A stretch of DNA of 64,000 nucleotides from CAIRDP01 sp037134895 (GTDB lineage: Bacteria; Bacteroidota; Bacteroidia; Bacteroidales; FEN-979): positions 1 through 64,000 of the forward strand of contig JBAXLI010000013.1 in assembly GCA_037134895.1 (NCBI GenBank), given 5' to 3'. Within the stretch, counting starts at the first letter, position 1, and every line of letters begins with the position of its first letter. Of this stretch, positions 8,548 to 17,369 are shown one piece after another. The notes under the pieces were generated by a model that was given only the letters and a program-made list of their open reading frames with translations, was not told the origin of the DNA and made no database searches. The position numbers and the translations under genes are program-made.

Positions 8548-8883
8548 TTAACAATTTTTAATCAGCGGCAAACTTTCCCTGGTAAAAAACGTGTTCATAA
8601 GATCCTTCGCCTCTTCCCAGTTCTCTTTGTTGATGCAATATTTGATATAAGGCGGATTGATCTCTCCCTGTATGAGACCTGCCCGTTTAAGCTCATTCAG
8701 GTGTTCCGACAAGGTTGACCTGGCTATAGGGAGTTCTTCGGCCATATCGCCGCTGTAACAGCATTTATCAATATTACCGGCCAGGAAATCCAGGATAAAA
8801 ACCCTTGCCGGGTGAGATAATGCTTTTGCGTACCTTGCTGTTTTCTCCTGGATCTCAGTATATGATTTCTTAAGCTGGGTCAC
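8548..8883 (-). CDS. arsR: ArsR-family repressor
   Basis: A winged-helix ArsR/SmtB regulator with the helix-turn-helix at LPIARSTLSEHLNELKRAGLI and a C55-C56 pair (numbered from the longer ATG start at 8925) just before it, a likely As(III)-sensing site. The frame runs to an ATG at 8925, but an inverted repeat at 8894-8918 lies inside that extension. Starting at the GTG at 8883 (V-TQLKKSYTEI) leaves the repeat upstream of the gene and removes a non-conserved leader, so 8883 is preferred; 8925 cannot be excluded. It is the first gene of the ars operon and probably represses it. Confidence 0.85.
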   Translation of the reverse strand: MTQLKKSYTEIQEKTARYAKALSHPARVFILDFLAGNIDKCCYSGDMAEELPIARSTLSEHLNELKRAGLIQGEINPPYIKYCINKENWEEAKDLMNTFFTRESLPLIKNC

Positions 8884-8893
8884 TTCATTTAGT

Positions 8894-8918
8894 ATTTCGT
8901 AAAACAACGAAACGAAAT
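8894..8918 (-). promoter_or_regulatory. Candidate ArsR operator
   Basis: TTTCGT at 8895-8900 and ACGAAA at 8907-8912 form an inverted repeat with a 6-base spacer, and a third half-site ACGAAAT (8912-8918) pairs with ATTTCGT (8894-8900). The element lies just upstream of the preferred arsR start. ArsR proteins bind imperfect dyads in such places; the assignment is inferred. Confidence 0.5.
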
Positions 8919-8960
8919 TACACAATTTTTAATCACAGTAATATTTTTTTACAGAATTTT

Positions 8961-10322
8961 GTGCGGATGAGTAAACTTCGGGTGGCAGTAACTTGGCAGG
9001 TTATCTTTTTACAATTGGTTATTTATACAGCCGGGGTCAACATTTACGCCAGCCCTCGTGATTTCCCGGATTATAGCATTGCAAGATGGCGGGGATTTAA
9101 AAAGGCTGCCTATTCCATAACTTTTGATGACAATTACCGCTTCCAGGTTCTTTATGCCGCCCCGGTTCTCAACCAGCATAATTACAAAGCCACATTTTTT
9201 CTTGTGACCAATCGGGTGGGCCAGGGATGGGCGCCTGGATGGGATACAGTGAACATGCTTGCCTCCCAGGGCCACGAAATTGCCAGTCATTCAAAAAACC
9301 ATCCCAATTTTATCACCTTGTCTCAGCATCCTGAATGGACCGACAGCATGGTTCATGAGTTCAGGGACTCGCGTGACACGATTAATTCCAGGGTCCCTTC
9401 ACAGTCCTGCGAGACTTTTGCATGGCCCGGAGGGTATGTGAACCAGGTGGCCGGTAATGCAAGCAAGGATTATTATATGGCATGCAGGGGTTCAGTCAAT
9501 GGATTTGAAGGCCCTTTGCCGTTTGATTTTTATGACATTAACAGCCAGTTCATATATCACGACACCCAACTCCAGGTGGTCGACGGCTACATCGACACGA
9601 TTCTCTCAAGAAAAGGCTGGCTTGTCGAGCGCTGGCACGGATTTCAGTACGGCAATGATACCAATGGGTACGAGCCTGTACCAATAACCATTTTCATCAA
9701 TCATATAAACCATGTCGCCCTGTTTGAAGACAGCCTCTGGATCACTACCCTCGACAGTGTGGTTAAGTATATCAGGGAACGTCAATCCTCTGTTGTATCA
9801 TTGGTTGATTCAAGCGGAAGTACTATACTTTTAAGCCTGTCCAATGATCTGCAGAATATTCCTTACAATTATAATGTTCCTCTTTCGCTGAAACTCAGAA
9901 TGTACGGTAAAATGCAGGGAGTGACCCAGGTAATCCAGGCAGGCAATGTTATTCCTTTTATTGTTACACATGAAAACGGATGTAACTATATGAATTTTGA
10001 TGCCATACCAAACATAGGGCTCATAGAATTACACCTTTTTCCGGTCGGTCTCCCCAAAGGAGTGGATCTGCAGGATCACGCCATCTGCTATCCCAACCCA
10101 TTTCAGCTTTCCTCTGACTTGCTTTTTGATATCACTGAGCCTCAGAATGTCGAAATACTGCTATTTAGCCCGGCAGGACTGAAAGTACAGACTTATAAAA
10201 GATATTGTCTGAAAGGCCTGAACAGCCTGCGTATCGATGGGAACCTGCTATTTTCCGGAACATATACCTGCCTGATCAGAACTTCCCGCCGGACAATGAC
10301 TTTAAAAATGATCAGGAAGTAA
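8961..10322 (+). CDS. Secreted polysaccharide deacetylase with type IX sorting domain
   Basis: A 453-residue protein with an N-terminal signal segment ending near YASP. A NodB-type catalytic domain follows: SITFDDNY with the metal and catalytic aspartates, and HEIASHSKNHP with the zinc histidines (family motifs TFDD and HSxxHP). A beta-rich middle region comes next. The last 80 residues (YPNPFQLSSDLLFDI, ending in TMTLKMIRK) match a type A C-terminal sorting domain, so export across the outer membrane by the type IX system is expected. The substrate is probably an acetylated polysaccharide. It is transcribed divergently from arsR but has no evident link to it. Confidence 0.85.
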   Translation: MRMSKLRVAVTWQVIFLQLVIYTAGVNIYASPRDFPDYSIARWRGFKKAAYSITFDDNYRFQVLYAAPVLNQHNYKATFFLVTNRVGQGWAPGWDTVNMLASQGHEIASHSKNHPNFITLSQHPEWTDSMVHEFRDSRDTINSRVPSQSCETFAWPGGYVNQVAGNASKDYYMACRGSVNGFEGPLPFDFYDINSQFIYHDTQLQVVDGYIDTILSRKGWLVERWHGFQYGNDTNGYEPVPITIFINHINHVALFEDSLWITTLDSVVKYIRERQSSVVSLVDSSGSTILLSLSNDLQNIPYNYNVPLSLKLRMYGKMQGVTQVIQAGNVIPFIVTHENGCNYMNFDAIPNIGLIELHLFPVGLPKGVDLQDHAICYPNPFQLSSDLLFDITEPQNVEILLFSPAGLKVQTYKRYCLKGLNSLRIDGNLLFSGTYTCLIRTSRRTMTLKMIRK

Positions 10323-10456
10323 GAATCATTTGCACAAGCCCTTACCGCTGCCATACTATTACAGTCTCCCCGATATAAATAAAAGTACTATTTTCGCGCT
10401 TCAGAAAAAGAAAAACAAGGATAAATTTAATTCAGAACTATCACCAAATCCGAAAC

Positions 10457-11398
10457 ATGAAAATCATTACCACCGCTGTTTTATTGGTTGTCACGCTTCT
10501 CGCCCTGCCTTTGTTCTCTTACTTTTTCGGAACTTCGCCCGGTCCATCTGAATGGCAGGCCATGCATACGCTCATGATTATTGTAGCAGCAGTCATAGCC
10601 TTTTCATTCATCACGGGTGAACTTACAGGCAACAACAGCCAGGTTGATAAACTCTGGAGCATTCTTCCCATAGTGTATACCTGGATGGTAACAGTTTATG
10701 GCGGGTATTCTCCAAGGCTTTTACTGATGAGTGTTTTGGTTACGCTTTGGGGAGTCAGGCTGACTATTAACTTTGGAATGAAAGGCGCTTATCAGTGGCG
10801 TTTCTGGACCGGTGAAGAAGATTACCGCTGGCAGGTACTCCGTCAGAAGCCCGAGTTCAATCCAAGCTGGAAATGGACCCTGTTTAATCTCTTCTTTATT
10901 TCAGGATACCAGAATATGCTTATCCTGTTGTTCACATTGCCTGTCATTATTGCAATGCAGTTCAATTCCCAACCCCTTGGAATTATAGATTATATCGCAG
11001 CCGGACTTATGATCTTCTTTATACTCCTCGAAACCCTGGCCGACATCCAGCAGTGGAACTTTCAGAGTAAAAAGTGGGCTATGATAAAAGCCGGGAAGGA
11101 ATTATCAGGAGATTACAAAAAAGGCTTCCTTGACAAAGGATTATGGGCACTCAGCCGGCATCCGAACTACTTCGCAGAACAGGCAATATGGATAAGCTTC
11201 TACCTGTTCAGTATAGCTGCCAGCGGTGAATGGTTTAACTGGAGTATTGCAGGCTGCCTTCTGCTGGTTGTACTTTTCCAGGGCAGTTCAAACTTCAGTG
11301 AAGAAATAAGTGCAGATAAATACCCTGAATATGAGACTTACCAGAAAAATGTACCGAGATTTTTACCTGTTGGAGCTAAAAAGAAAAATAACACTTAA
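10457..11398 (+). CDS. DUF1295 membrane protein, steroid-reductase-like fold
   Basis: A 313-residue protein with several transmembrane helices. The family signature lies near the C-terminus: GLWALSRHPNYFAEQAIWISFY, then GSSNFSEEISADKYPEYETYQKNVPRFLP. It is related to 3-oxo-5-alpha-steroid 4-dehydrogenases and isoprenylcysteine methyltransferase-like membrane proteins, but bacterial DUF1295 proteins have no settled substrate. It stands alone between the deacetylase and the envelope operon. Confidence 0.82.
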   Translation: MKIITTAVLLVVTLLALPLFSYFFGTSPGPSEWQAMHTLMIIVAAVIAFSFITGELTGNNSQVDKLWSILPIVYTWMVTVYGGYSPRLLLMSVLVTLWGVRLTINFGMKGAYQWRFWTGEEDYRWQVLRQKPEFNPSWKWTLFNLFFISGYQNMLILLFTLPVIIAMQFNSQPLGIIDYIAAGLMIFFILLETLADIQQWNFQSKKWAMIKAGKELSGDYKKGFLDKGLWALSRHPNYFAEQAIWISFYLFSIAASGEWFNWSIAGCLLLVVLFQGSSNFSEEISADKYPEYETYQKNVPRFLPVGAKKKNNT

Positions 11399-11400
11399 AA

Positions 11401-11449
11401 ATACCGAGTAATGAGTATAATTATTCCATTTTCTTTTTTGTTACATTTG
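11401..11449 (+). promoter_or_regulatory. Regulon site 1: 18-bp dyad plus -7 box
   Basis: ATACCGA-GTAA-TGAGTAT (11401-11418) is one of seven copies of the dyad ATACTnA-N4-TnAGTAT, with one mismatch. A -7 box TACATTTG (11442-11449) follows after 23 bases. It would drive the 11619 envelope operon. A second -7-like box, TACATTTG, lies at 11556-11563, so the gene may have two promoters. Confidence 0.6.
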
Positions 11450-11618
11450 CACTACAATCAAAGTATTAAAATTGTCCAGAAAGCGTTTATTCATAAACAA
11501 CATCAACACTCTATCAATAAATTTAACTGATACATGTTTTGCCCATTGAATTAATTACATTTGGTCCATTCAATCCAGACAACATATTAAACCATGTCTC
11601 ATAACTAAAATCGATACT

Positions 11619-12275
11619 ATGAAACAACGATTACTTTTATTAATAACTGCGGTGTGCACCACACTGATTGTTGGGGCTCAAACAGTTGAAATTACTCCCA
11701 TGGGCGGATATGTATTTGCATCGAAAATGAGCGGTGCCGATGGTTATATCCGGTTCAAAGACAATGCTATTTATGGGGGAATGGTCTCTATCGGGGTAAG
11801 CCGGGCTTTTGATGTTGACCTTATTTACAACCGTATCGACACCAAAGCCGAGGTGAACCTTTATAATGCCATTGCCGGTAGCACATACAAGGAATCTCCA
11901 CTCAGCATAAATTACATGAACGTTGGTTTTACTAAGAATTTCAGGATTAACAATACAATCGCACCTTTTATTGGCTTCAGTCTGGGCGCCTGCCTGATGG
12001 CTCCGAAAACAGATAACAGTTATGATTATTGGTTCTTTGATTTCGGTATCAGCGGTGGTGCCAAAGTTTATTTCGGTAAACGTATTGGTTTACGACTACA
12101 GGCGCAGATGTTTGTTCCTATGCAGGCCGCTGGTTATACTTTCTATTTCGGAACCAATGGTTACAATAATGGTGTTTCGGTTTATTCAACCATGGTTCAG
12201 TTCGGTTTTACAGGCGGCCTCATTTTCAGACTGGGCCATGTTCCCGACATGAACAGTCCAAGGGTAAATTATTAA
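11619..12275 (+). CDS. Outer-membrane beta-barrel protein
   Basis: A 218-residue protein with a signal peptide cleaved after VGAQ. The mature part alternates hydrophobic and polar residues in about eight amphipathic strands (for example IAPFIGFSLGACLMAP and VQFGFTGGLIFRLG), as in OmpW/OmpX-like small barrels of Bacteroidota. It is the first gene of a three-gene envelope operon with the DUF4136 lipoprotein and a second barrel, under regulon site 1. The ligand is unknown. Confidence 0.75.
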   Translation: MKQRLLLLITAVCTTLIVGAQTVEITPMGGYVFASKMSGADGYIRFKDNAIYGGMVSIGVSRAFDVDLIYNRIDTKAEVNLYNAIAGSTYKESPLSINYMNVGFTKNFRINNTIAPFIGFSLGACLMAPKTDNSYDYWFFDFGISGGAKVYFGKRIGLRLQAQMFVPMQAAGYTFYFGTNGYNNGVSVYSTMVQFGFTGGLIFRLGHVPDMNSPRVNY

Positions 12276-12312
12276 ATTAATCACAATTAATTATAATCTA
12301 AACTCACAAATT

Positions 12313-12921
12313 ATGAAAGTTTTAAAACTATCATTTATCGCTTTGGGGATCTTTGCCATGGTTTCATGTTCAAAGTATCCCGATGCTTCCAGCCGTCTGC
12401 TTGAGGACCTGACCGTTGTCACTCAGTATGATACGAAAGCTGATTTCGGGACCTACAAAACCTACAGTATTGCCCCCACTATCAAAAAAGTAACTGACAA
12501 AGACACCACCAACATCACGGGTTCCACAGCTACCGCAATCCTGCAACAAATCGAAGGGAATATGAATGCAAGGGGGTATGTCAAGGCCGCTTCAGGTGAC
12601 ACAGCCGACCTGGGAATCACAGTAACCTACTACGAGAATACCTATGTATACACGTATTATTACAATTATTGGGGGTATTATTATCCTTATTATCCTTACT
12701 ACCCTTATTATCCAACAACCTATTATGCATCCTATACAGCAGGCCTGGCCATGATCGAGATGCAGGACCTGAAGAATTACAATCCTACTACTCAGAAACT
12801 ATATATCAGGTGGACGGCATTTATCAGGGGACTTCTCACCGGGACTCATTCAACAGGGGATATCACGAATGCAATTAACCAGGCATTTACTCAGACACCC
12901 GCTATAAAGACAAGCTTATAA
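12313..12921 (+). CDS. DUF4136 lipoprotein with YYP repeats
   Basis: A 202-residue lipoprotein: the lipobox ends at C19 (FAMVSCSKYP). The DUF4136 pattern follows (DTKADFGTYKTYSIAPT near residue 45, then ATAILQQIEGNMNARGY and ADLGITVTYYEN). A Tyr/Pro-rich insert near residues 115-140 carries four YYP units encoded by 9-bp repeats. DUF4136 proteins are envelope lipoproteins of unknown function. The gene lies between two barrel genes, 37 bases after the first and 22 before the second. Confidence 0.85.
   Translation: MKVLKLSFIALGIFAMVSCSKYPDASSRLLEDLTVVTQYDTKADFGTYKTYSIAPTIKKVTDKDTTNITGSTATAILQQIEGNMNARGYVKAASGDTADLGITVTYYENTYVYTYYYNYWGYYYPYYPYYPYYPTTYYASYTAGLAMIEMQDLKNYNPTTQKLYIRWTAFIRGLLTGTHSTGDITNAINQAFTQTPAIKTSL
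12679..12714 (+). repeat. Four 9-bp repeats coding YYP
   Basis: TATTATCCT, TATTATCCT, TACTACCCT and TATTATCCA stand in tandem inside the DUF4136 gene. Each unit codes Tyr-Tyr-Pro. The third differs only at synonymous positions, which suggests selection for the peptide and not merely a recent slippage product. Confidence 0.85.
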
Positions 12922-12943
12922 TTAATATTAAACTGTACAAGCT

Positions 12944-13603
12944 ATGAAGAAAATATTTATAATGCTTATGATAGGCTTGCTTTTTGCAGCGGCTGTCAAT
13001 GCACAGGAAGAAACCCAAAAATCATCTTTCGGATATAAACCATCATCATATTATTCCTTTGGCTGGAACACTCTCTGGAGTGTAGGTAATTTCAATAAAT
13101 GGGTTGCCAACGGCAGTCCTGCCGGTTTTAACCTCGGCGGACGTTATTTCATTCCCGGCACTAACCTGGCAGCCGGTTTCAACATTCAGTGGCAAAACGT
13201 ATGGCAGGAATATCCTGCCCAGACATATTATGGAAGTAATGGCCTTGCCATTACGGCGATGAACTACCGTTCAACCTGGATGGTACCCTTCCAGGCTGCT
13301 ATCGATTATTATTTTATACCGTCCAAAATGATTTCCCCTTATATCAGTCTTGGTATAGGTGGAGATTACATGGAACATCACCTGCTTATCCAGGAATTTG
13401 ACATTTATAAAAGCACCTGGGATTTCTCACTTACGCCTGAGATCGGAGCCCTCATTAAGTTCGGGGCTTTCAGCAACTGGGGTGCAAATGTCGCATTCAA
13501 CTATAAATGGACAACCAACAAAATCGAGTTTTATAATGGTAACTCATTAAAAAACCTGTCTATGATACAGCTCAGGGTTGGGCTGTGCTACATCCTCAGG
13601 TAA
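12944..13603 (+). CDS. Outer-membrane beta-barrel protein
   Basis: A 219-residue protein with a signal peptide ending at VNAQ. The mature part has repeated amphipathic strands rich in Trp and Tyr and ends LRVGLCYILR, as for small porin-like barrels. Last gene of the 11619-13603 operon, followed by a strong terminator. No family more specific than outer-membrane beta-barrel can be recognised. Confidence 0.75.
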   Translation: MKKIFIMLMIGLLFAAAVNAQEETQKSSFGYKPSSYYSFGWNTLWSVGNFNKWVANGSPAGFNLGGRYFIPGTNLAAGFNIQWQNVWQEYPAQTYYGSNGLAITAMNYRSTWMVPFQAAIDYYFIPSKMISPYISLGIGGDYMEHHLLIQEFDIYKSTWDFSLTPEIGALIKFGAFSNWGANVAFNYKWTTNKIEFYNGNSLKNLSMIQLRVGLCYILR

Positions 13604-13620
13604 GCTTTTTTTCCTGTTTA

Positions 13621-13663
13621 AAAAGCGCCTTCAGATTTTGCTTTTGAAGGCGCTTTTATTTTA
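13621..13663 (+). terminator. Rho-independent terminator
   Basis: AAAAGCGCCTTCA (13621-13633) pairs perfectly with TGAAGGCGCTTTT (13645-13657), a 13-bp stem with an 11-base loop, followed by ATTTTAATTT. It closes the envelope operon. Confidence 0.9.
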
Positions 13664-13705
13664 ATTTCGTTCCCTGCTACAAAGAACTTGTTTACAAAAA
13701 ACCTC

Positions 13706-15634
13706 ATGAAGATCTTGCTGATCAGCCCCGGCACCTCTGAAGATATAGATGGAAAGATAACCCGGGAGATTCCCTACCTTTTCGCCAAAACCCTCTTTGC
13801 TCCGCATGCGGTTGCTGCCGTGGCAGCCCTCACACCCGATGGTTATGAAGTGGATATCCATGATGAATATGCCAGGGGGCCTGCCGATCCTGTGCTTCAA
13901 AAGAACGGGCATGACATTATCGGGATTTCCATTACATCCAACCAGTTAAAAAGATCCCTTCACCTCGCAAGTGTCGCTAAAAAAAGTAATCCTAAGGCCC
14001 TGGTTGTCGTTGGTGGTATTGGTGTTGAACACCTGGTCACCAAAAATCCTGAAGATATAGATGTTGTCTTTCACGGTGAAGCAGAAGATACCTGGCCGGT
14101 ATTTCTGGAGGACCTTAAAACAGGAAAATGGCTGCCTGTTTACAAGCATCATTCGAAACCGGATATGACTAAGACGCCTGCACCGCGATGGGACCTGATG
14201 AAAGAAGACCTTGCATCCTATACTGCAGCCCTGGTTCAGACAACCCGGGGATGCCCGTTTGATTGCAGCTTTTGCGATGTTATTTATACTTATGGGCGGA
14301 AACCAAGGAGTAAAACCATCCCCCAGGTGCTCGAAGAGGTCAGGAAATTGAATGATCTTGACACCCGTTTGATTTTTATTGCTGACGACAATTTTGCCGG
14401 TGATAAAAAATACACAAAAGCACTTCTGAAGGAACTCATTGTGCTTAATAATTCCTTTGCCATTCCTATAGGTTATCTTACCCAGATCGATATTACCATT
14501 GCCACGGATGAAGAACTCCTTAAGATGCTGGCTGACTGCAACTTTCAGGCCGTGATGATAGGTATAGAATCTGTGAGTGAAGCCTCGCTTAAGGATCTTA
14601 ACAAACAACAGAACCTTCGTATTTCGATATGCGAGGCAGTTCGCAAGATCCAGTCATACGGCATAGTCGTTCTGGCACATATGATCATCGGCGCTGATTC
14701 CGATGATAAAAATGTGTTTAAACTGACTGCGGATTTCATTGCCGAGGCCAACATCGTACACCATCTTTGCCATCCGCTTGCTGCGCCTTACGGCACAAAA
14801 ATGTGGTACGACCTTAAGCGTAAAGGCAGAATCATCTCCACTGAAAACGAGGAGATTAAGGACAAACTCGATATTGTCACCAACATTATCCCGAAACAAT
14901 TAAGCCGTGTAGAGCTTTTTGAAGGGCTGGCTGATTATTGGGAAGGGATATATGACCTGGAAAAGTTCAGGCAAAGGGCTTTATCTTTCATAAAGGATAT
15001 AAAGTATAAGCCGAAGATCAAAACAGGAGGAATAGCAGCGCTCAGGGCACAATATAAAATGTTGTGGAGGGTTTTCACCTTCTTTATGTTTGATGCCGGG
15101 AAAGCACACCGAAAGACCTTTTTCTCAGTACTATTCGCTGCCGGACGAAAAGGAATGTACCTCCTGCCAAAGATCATATATATTTACAGCTGTTACCTTG
15201 TAGATTCAAAACGCTCTCTTCATGATGCTGGAGTGGCCCGCCAACATGCAAAATGGGAACGCGAAAATTCAGAAAAGATCCTTATCGATACGGCAGAAAT
15301 TCCTGTTTCGGAAACGATTAGGGAAGAAGCTTCTCCCCTGTTTACTTTTGCCTACAATCATATCCGCAAACAGTTCTCAAAAAAAGAAGATGTGTATGCG
15401 GCTGTAATATCTGCCATGGTCGATTTTAATGACAGGTTTGGAAAAACCTTTATGCAATTCAACAAGGCAGAGGAAGACCATCTTTTGAATAGCTGCGACA
15501 GGGTTATGTCATCAATGGGGGTGACTGTTACCGACACTTCCGCAGACCTTCCTCAAACCCCTCCTCCGGGATTCGTGCGTGAGATCCTCGATGCACTTGA
15601 CAATGCGGTGCGATACAGGAATATGAACAATTAA
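13706..15634 (+). CDS. B12-binding domain radical SAM protein
   Basis: The frame opens at 13688, but the second ATG at 13706 (MKILLISPG) gives the usual N-terminus, 642 residues. Residues 1-130 resemble the cobalamin-binding Rossmann domain of class B radical SAM enzymes, although the usual DxHxxG histidine is not obvious. The radical SAM core has TTRGCPFDCSFCDV, with the cluster cysteines in CX3CX2C. The C-terminal 230 residues are helical. Members methylate or rearrange unactivated carbons in lipids, hopanoids or bacteriochlorophyll; this one has no informative neighbour, and its substrate is unknown. Confidence 0.85.
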   Translation: MKILLISPGTSEDIDGKITREIPYLFAKTLFAPHAVAAVAALTPDGYEVDIHDEYARGPADPVLQKNGHDIIGISITSNQLKRSLHLASVAKKSNPKALVVVGGIGVEHLVTKNPEDIDVVFHGEAEDTWPVFLEDLKTGKWLPVYKHHSKPDMTKTPAPRWDLMKEDLASYTAALVQTTRGCPFDCSFCDVIYTYGRKPRSKTIPQVLEEVRKLNDLDTRLIFIADDNFAGDKKYTKALLKELIVLNNSFAIPIGYLTQIDITIATDEELLKMLADCNFQAVMIGIESVSEASLKDLNKQQNLRISICEAVRKIQSYGIVVLAHMIIGADSDDKNVFKLTADFIAEANIVHHLCHPLAAPYGTKMWYDLKRKGRIISTENEEIKDKLDIVTNIIPKQLSRVELFEGLADYWEGIYDLEKFRQRALSFIKDIKYKPKIKTGGIAALRAQYKMLWRVFTFFMFDAGKAHRKTFFSVLFAAGRKGMYLLPKIIYIYSCYLVDSKRSLHDAGVARQHAKWERENSEKILIDTAEIPVSETIREEASPLFTFAYNHIRKQFSKKEDVYAAVISAMVDFNDRFGKTFMQFNKAEEDHLLNSCDRVMSSMGVTVTDTSADLPQTPPPGFVREILDALDNAVRYRNMNN

Positions 15635-15695
15635 CGTCCTCTTACCCGTGCCCGTCAAAGTTTAAAAATTAAAGCTGATTATAAGCAGTCAGGAT

Positions 15696-17177
15696 TTAAA
15701 TTGGCATACCGAATCCGAAAAAGAAACCATTGGTCCCAATGGAGGTGAAGGCATATTCGAAACGGATAACCATGTCATAATAGGTGACAAAGTCAATGCC
15801 CAGCCCCCAACTCAACAGGAATCTATTGTTATAAGGGTTATCGGTGGTGAATTTGTTTACAACATATCCGGCATCCGCAAATGCGTTAAGATAAAAGGCG
15901 TACTGAAGAGCCTTGAATTTGTTCTTTTCCTGCCCTTCCTTCACTTTTTTTACATTTGGCTTAACAAGTTCATATTTGATGTTGTTCCTTGTGTAGTACA
16001 TCTGGTCTCCCTTGAGAGTGTAAAGGTCATAACCACGTATGAAATTCTTTCCCTGGGTCATGTTCAGCTGATAATAGTACGGGGCGTCTTCTCCTGCAGA
16101 GTTTTCAGCCTTGAACATTTCGGCCACATACCATTTTCGCCCTATGGTTTGGTAAAAATGAAAATCTACACCATAATAAAACAGGTTCACGTCTTTGGAA
16201 AAGATGCCAAGACCAAGCTTATTCACGAAAACCTTAAGCATATTTCCTTTAAGCGGATAACTTTTCGAGTTTCTTGAATCATAATAGTAATCAGCATAAA
16301 GACTTACTGAAGTATTGGTATGCTGCTTTCCTGCCAGATAGTTCGAATCCAGTTTATACATAGTATCGGATAAGGCAATATATTCACCTGTCAGCTGAAC
16401 AGTTCCATAATGATATAGTCCGGGCCTGAGTGTGAGCTTTGCGGTAAGTTTTACTGTTTGCTGACTGTTCGGATAATAAAGCATCTGGCGCTTATTCTCA
16501 ACCGAGGCATATTCGACCGTGTACATATTTGCATAGCCTGCCCCTAAGAGTAAGCCCATTTTCTTGCCATGGCCGATCCAGGGGATCTTGTACCCGGCCG
16601 TAATAGCCCAGGATTTACCTAACAGCACGATGATGGATGTCTGATGATTAAGCCCGAAAAGATTATTATGGCTGAAGAAAAGACCCATGCTCAGGTCCGA
16701 CCACTGTATGTCGCGCAGCCATTCGTTAAAATTTGGGGCATTCAGTTTCGCAATGGGGAACAGCCACCAGTAATGCCTCTCAGTCACATCGATGAGCAGG
16801 ATGTATTCTTTATCGGTCACCTTTTTAAGGGACAGGTTCACAGTAAGAAAAAGCTTTGTATTTATCAGGTTTTCACGGCTGTAATTCATCCGCAGCCTTA
16901 ATTCACTCGAATCTCCCGGGTAAAAATTCCTGTCGTTGAAGTTGCCGCCTTTACCCTGTTTAAAAGTAGCCAGTGAATCGTTCACCTTGAAATCAAGTTC
17001 CCTGATCAGGATCGGGGCCTTGGTGAGCTTGTTTCCTGTTATCTCAACTCCTGAGATTTTAATATACGGAGCGTTGAGTGTATCAGGGACATGGATGGCA
17101 CCGTCCTTGTTCTGAGCCCGGATTTGCATGGTAATTCCAAGCAAACAAACAGTTAGTAAAGCAAAAATAAATTTCAT
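15696..17177 (-). CDS. BamA/TamA-family outer-membrane protein
   Basis: A 493-residue protein with a signal peptide (cleavage near IRAQ). One POTRA-like segment follows (YIKISGVEITGNKLTKAPILIRELDF), then a long C-terminal 16-strand-type barrel of the Omp85 surface-antigen class, with the typical FIRGYDLYTLKGDQMYYTRNNIKYEL motif before the end. It is shorter than BamA (about 800 residues, five POTRA domains), so it is a TamA- or patatin-associated-like member of unknown cargo. Confidence 0.82.
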   Translation of the reverse strand: MKFIFALLTVCLLGITMQIRAQNKDGAIHVPDTLNAPYIKISGVEITGNKLTKAPILIRELDFKVNDSLATFKQGKGGNFNDRNFYPGDSSELRLRMNYSRENLINTKLFLTVNLSLKKVTDKEYILLIDVTERHYWWLFPIAKLNAPNFNEWLRDIQWSDLSMGLFFSHNNLFGLNHQTSIIVLLGKSWAITAGYKIPWIGHGKKMGLLLGAGYANMYTVEYASVENKRQMLYYPNSQQTVKLTAKLTLRPGLYHYGTVQLTGEYIALSDTMYKLDSNYLAGKQHTNTSVSLYADYYYDSRNSKSYPLKGNMLKVFVNKLGLGIFSKDVNLFYYGVDFHFYQTIGRKWYVAEMFKAENSAGEDAPYYYQLNMTQGKNFIRGYDLYTLKGDQMYYTRNNIKYELVKPNVKKVKEGQEKNKFKALQYAFYLNAFADAGYVVNKFTTDNPYNNRFLLSWGLGIDFVTYYDMVIRFEYAFTSIGTNGFFFGFGMPI

Positions 17178-17197
17178 TTTTCCCTTTCAAATAAATC

Positions 17198-17222
17198 AGC
17201 CGGATCCGGCTTGACAAAAATA
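17198..17222 (-). promoter_or_regulatory. Promoter with 14-bp palindrome
   Basis: A consensus -7 box TATTTTTG (17222-17215 on the minus strand) is followed after three bases by the GC-rich palindrome AGCCGGATCCGGCT (17198-17211), unusual in an AT-rich leader. It may be an operator or a 5' stem in the mRNA of the BamA-like gene. Confidence 0.45.
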
Positions 17223-17320
17223 AATTCCCAACCTGGCATTATGCCTTTTCCTTAAATCAGCGGGTCCTGAATTCACTCAACAAATATATTTCATTAATCC
17301 TGCCAAATACAAATTATAGT

Positions 17321-17369
17321 ATACCTACCAATGAGTATTTTTAAACGAAATTATCATACAGATGATTTG
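17321..17369 (+). promoter_or_regulatory. Regulon site 2: 18-bp dyad plus weak -7 box
   Basis: ATACCTA-CCAA-TGAGTAT (17321-17338) is a copy of the dyad with one mismatch. The -7 position (23 bases on) holds ATGATTTG (17362-17369), which keeps TTTG but not the TA. The minus strand offers no box at this spacing, so the plus-strand operon at 17530 is the probable target. Confidence 0.5.

Noticed and set aside
10330..10551. Frame of 73 codons between the deacetylase and DUF1295 gene
   Set aside because: It overlaps the start of the DUF1295 gene in another frame, is rich in Lys/Asn runs and lacks a family match.
13946..14608. Minus-strand frame of 220 codons inside the B12 radical SAM gene
   Set aside because: It is antisense to a gene with clear motifs and contains no recognisable domain.
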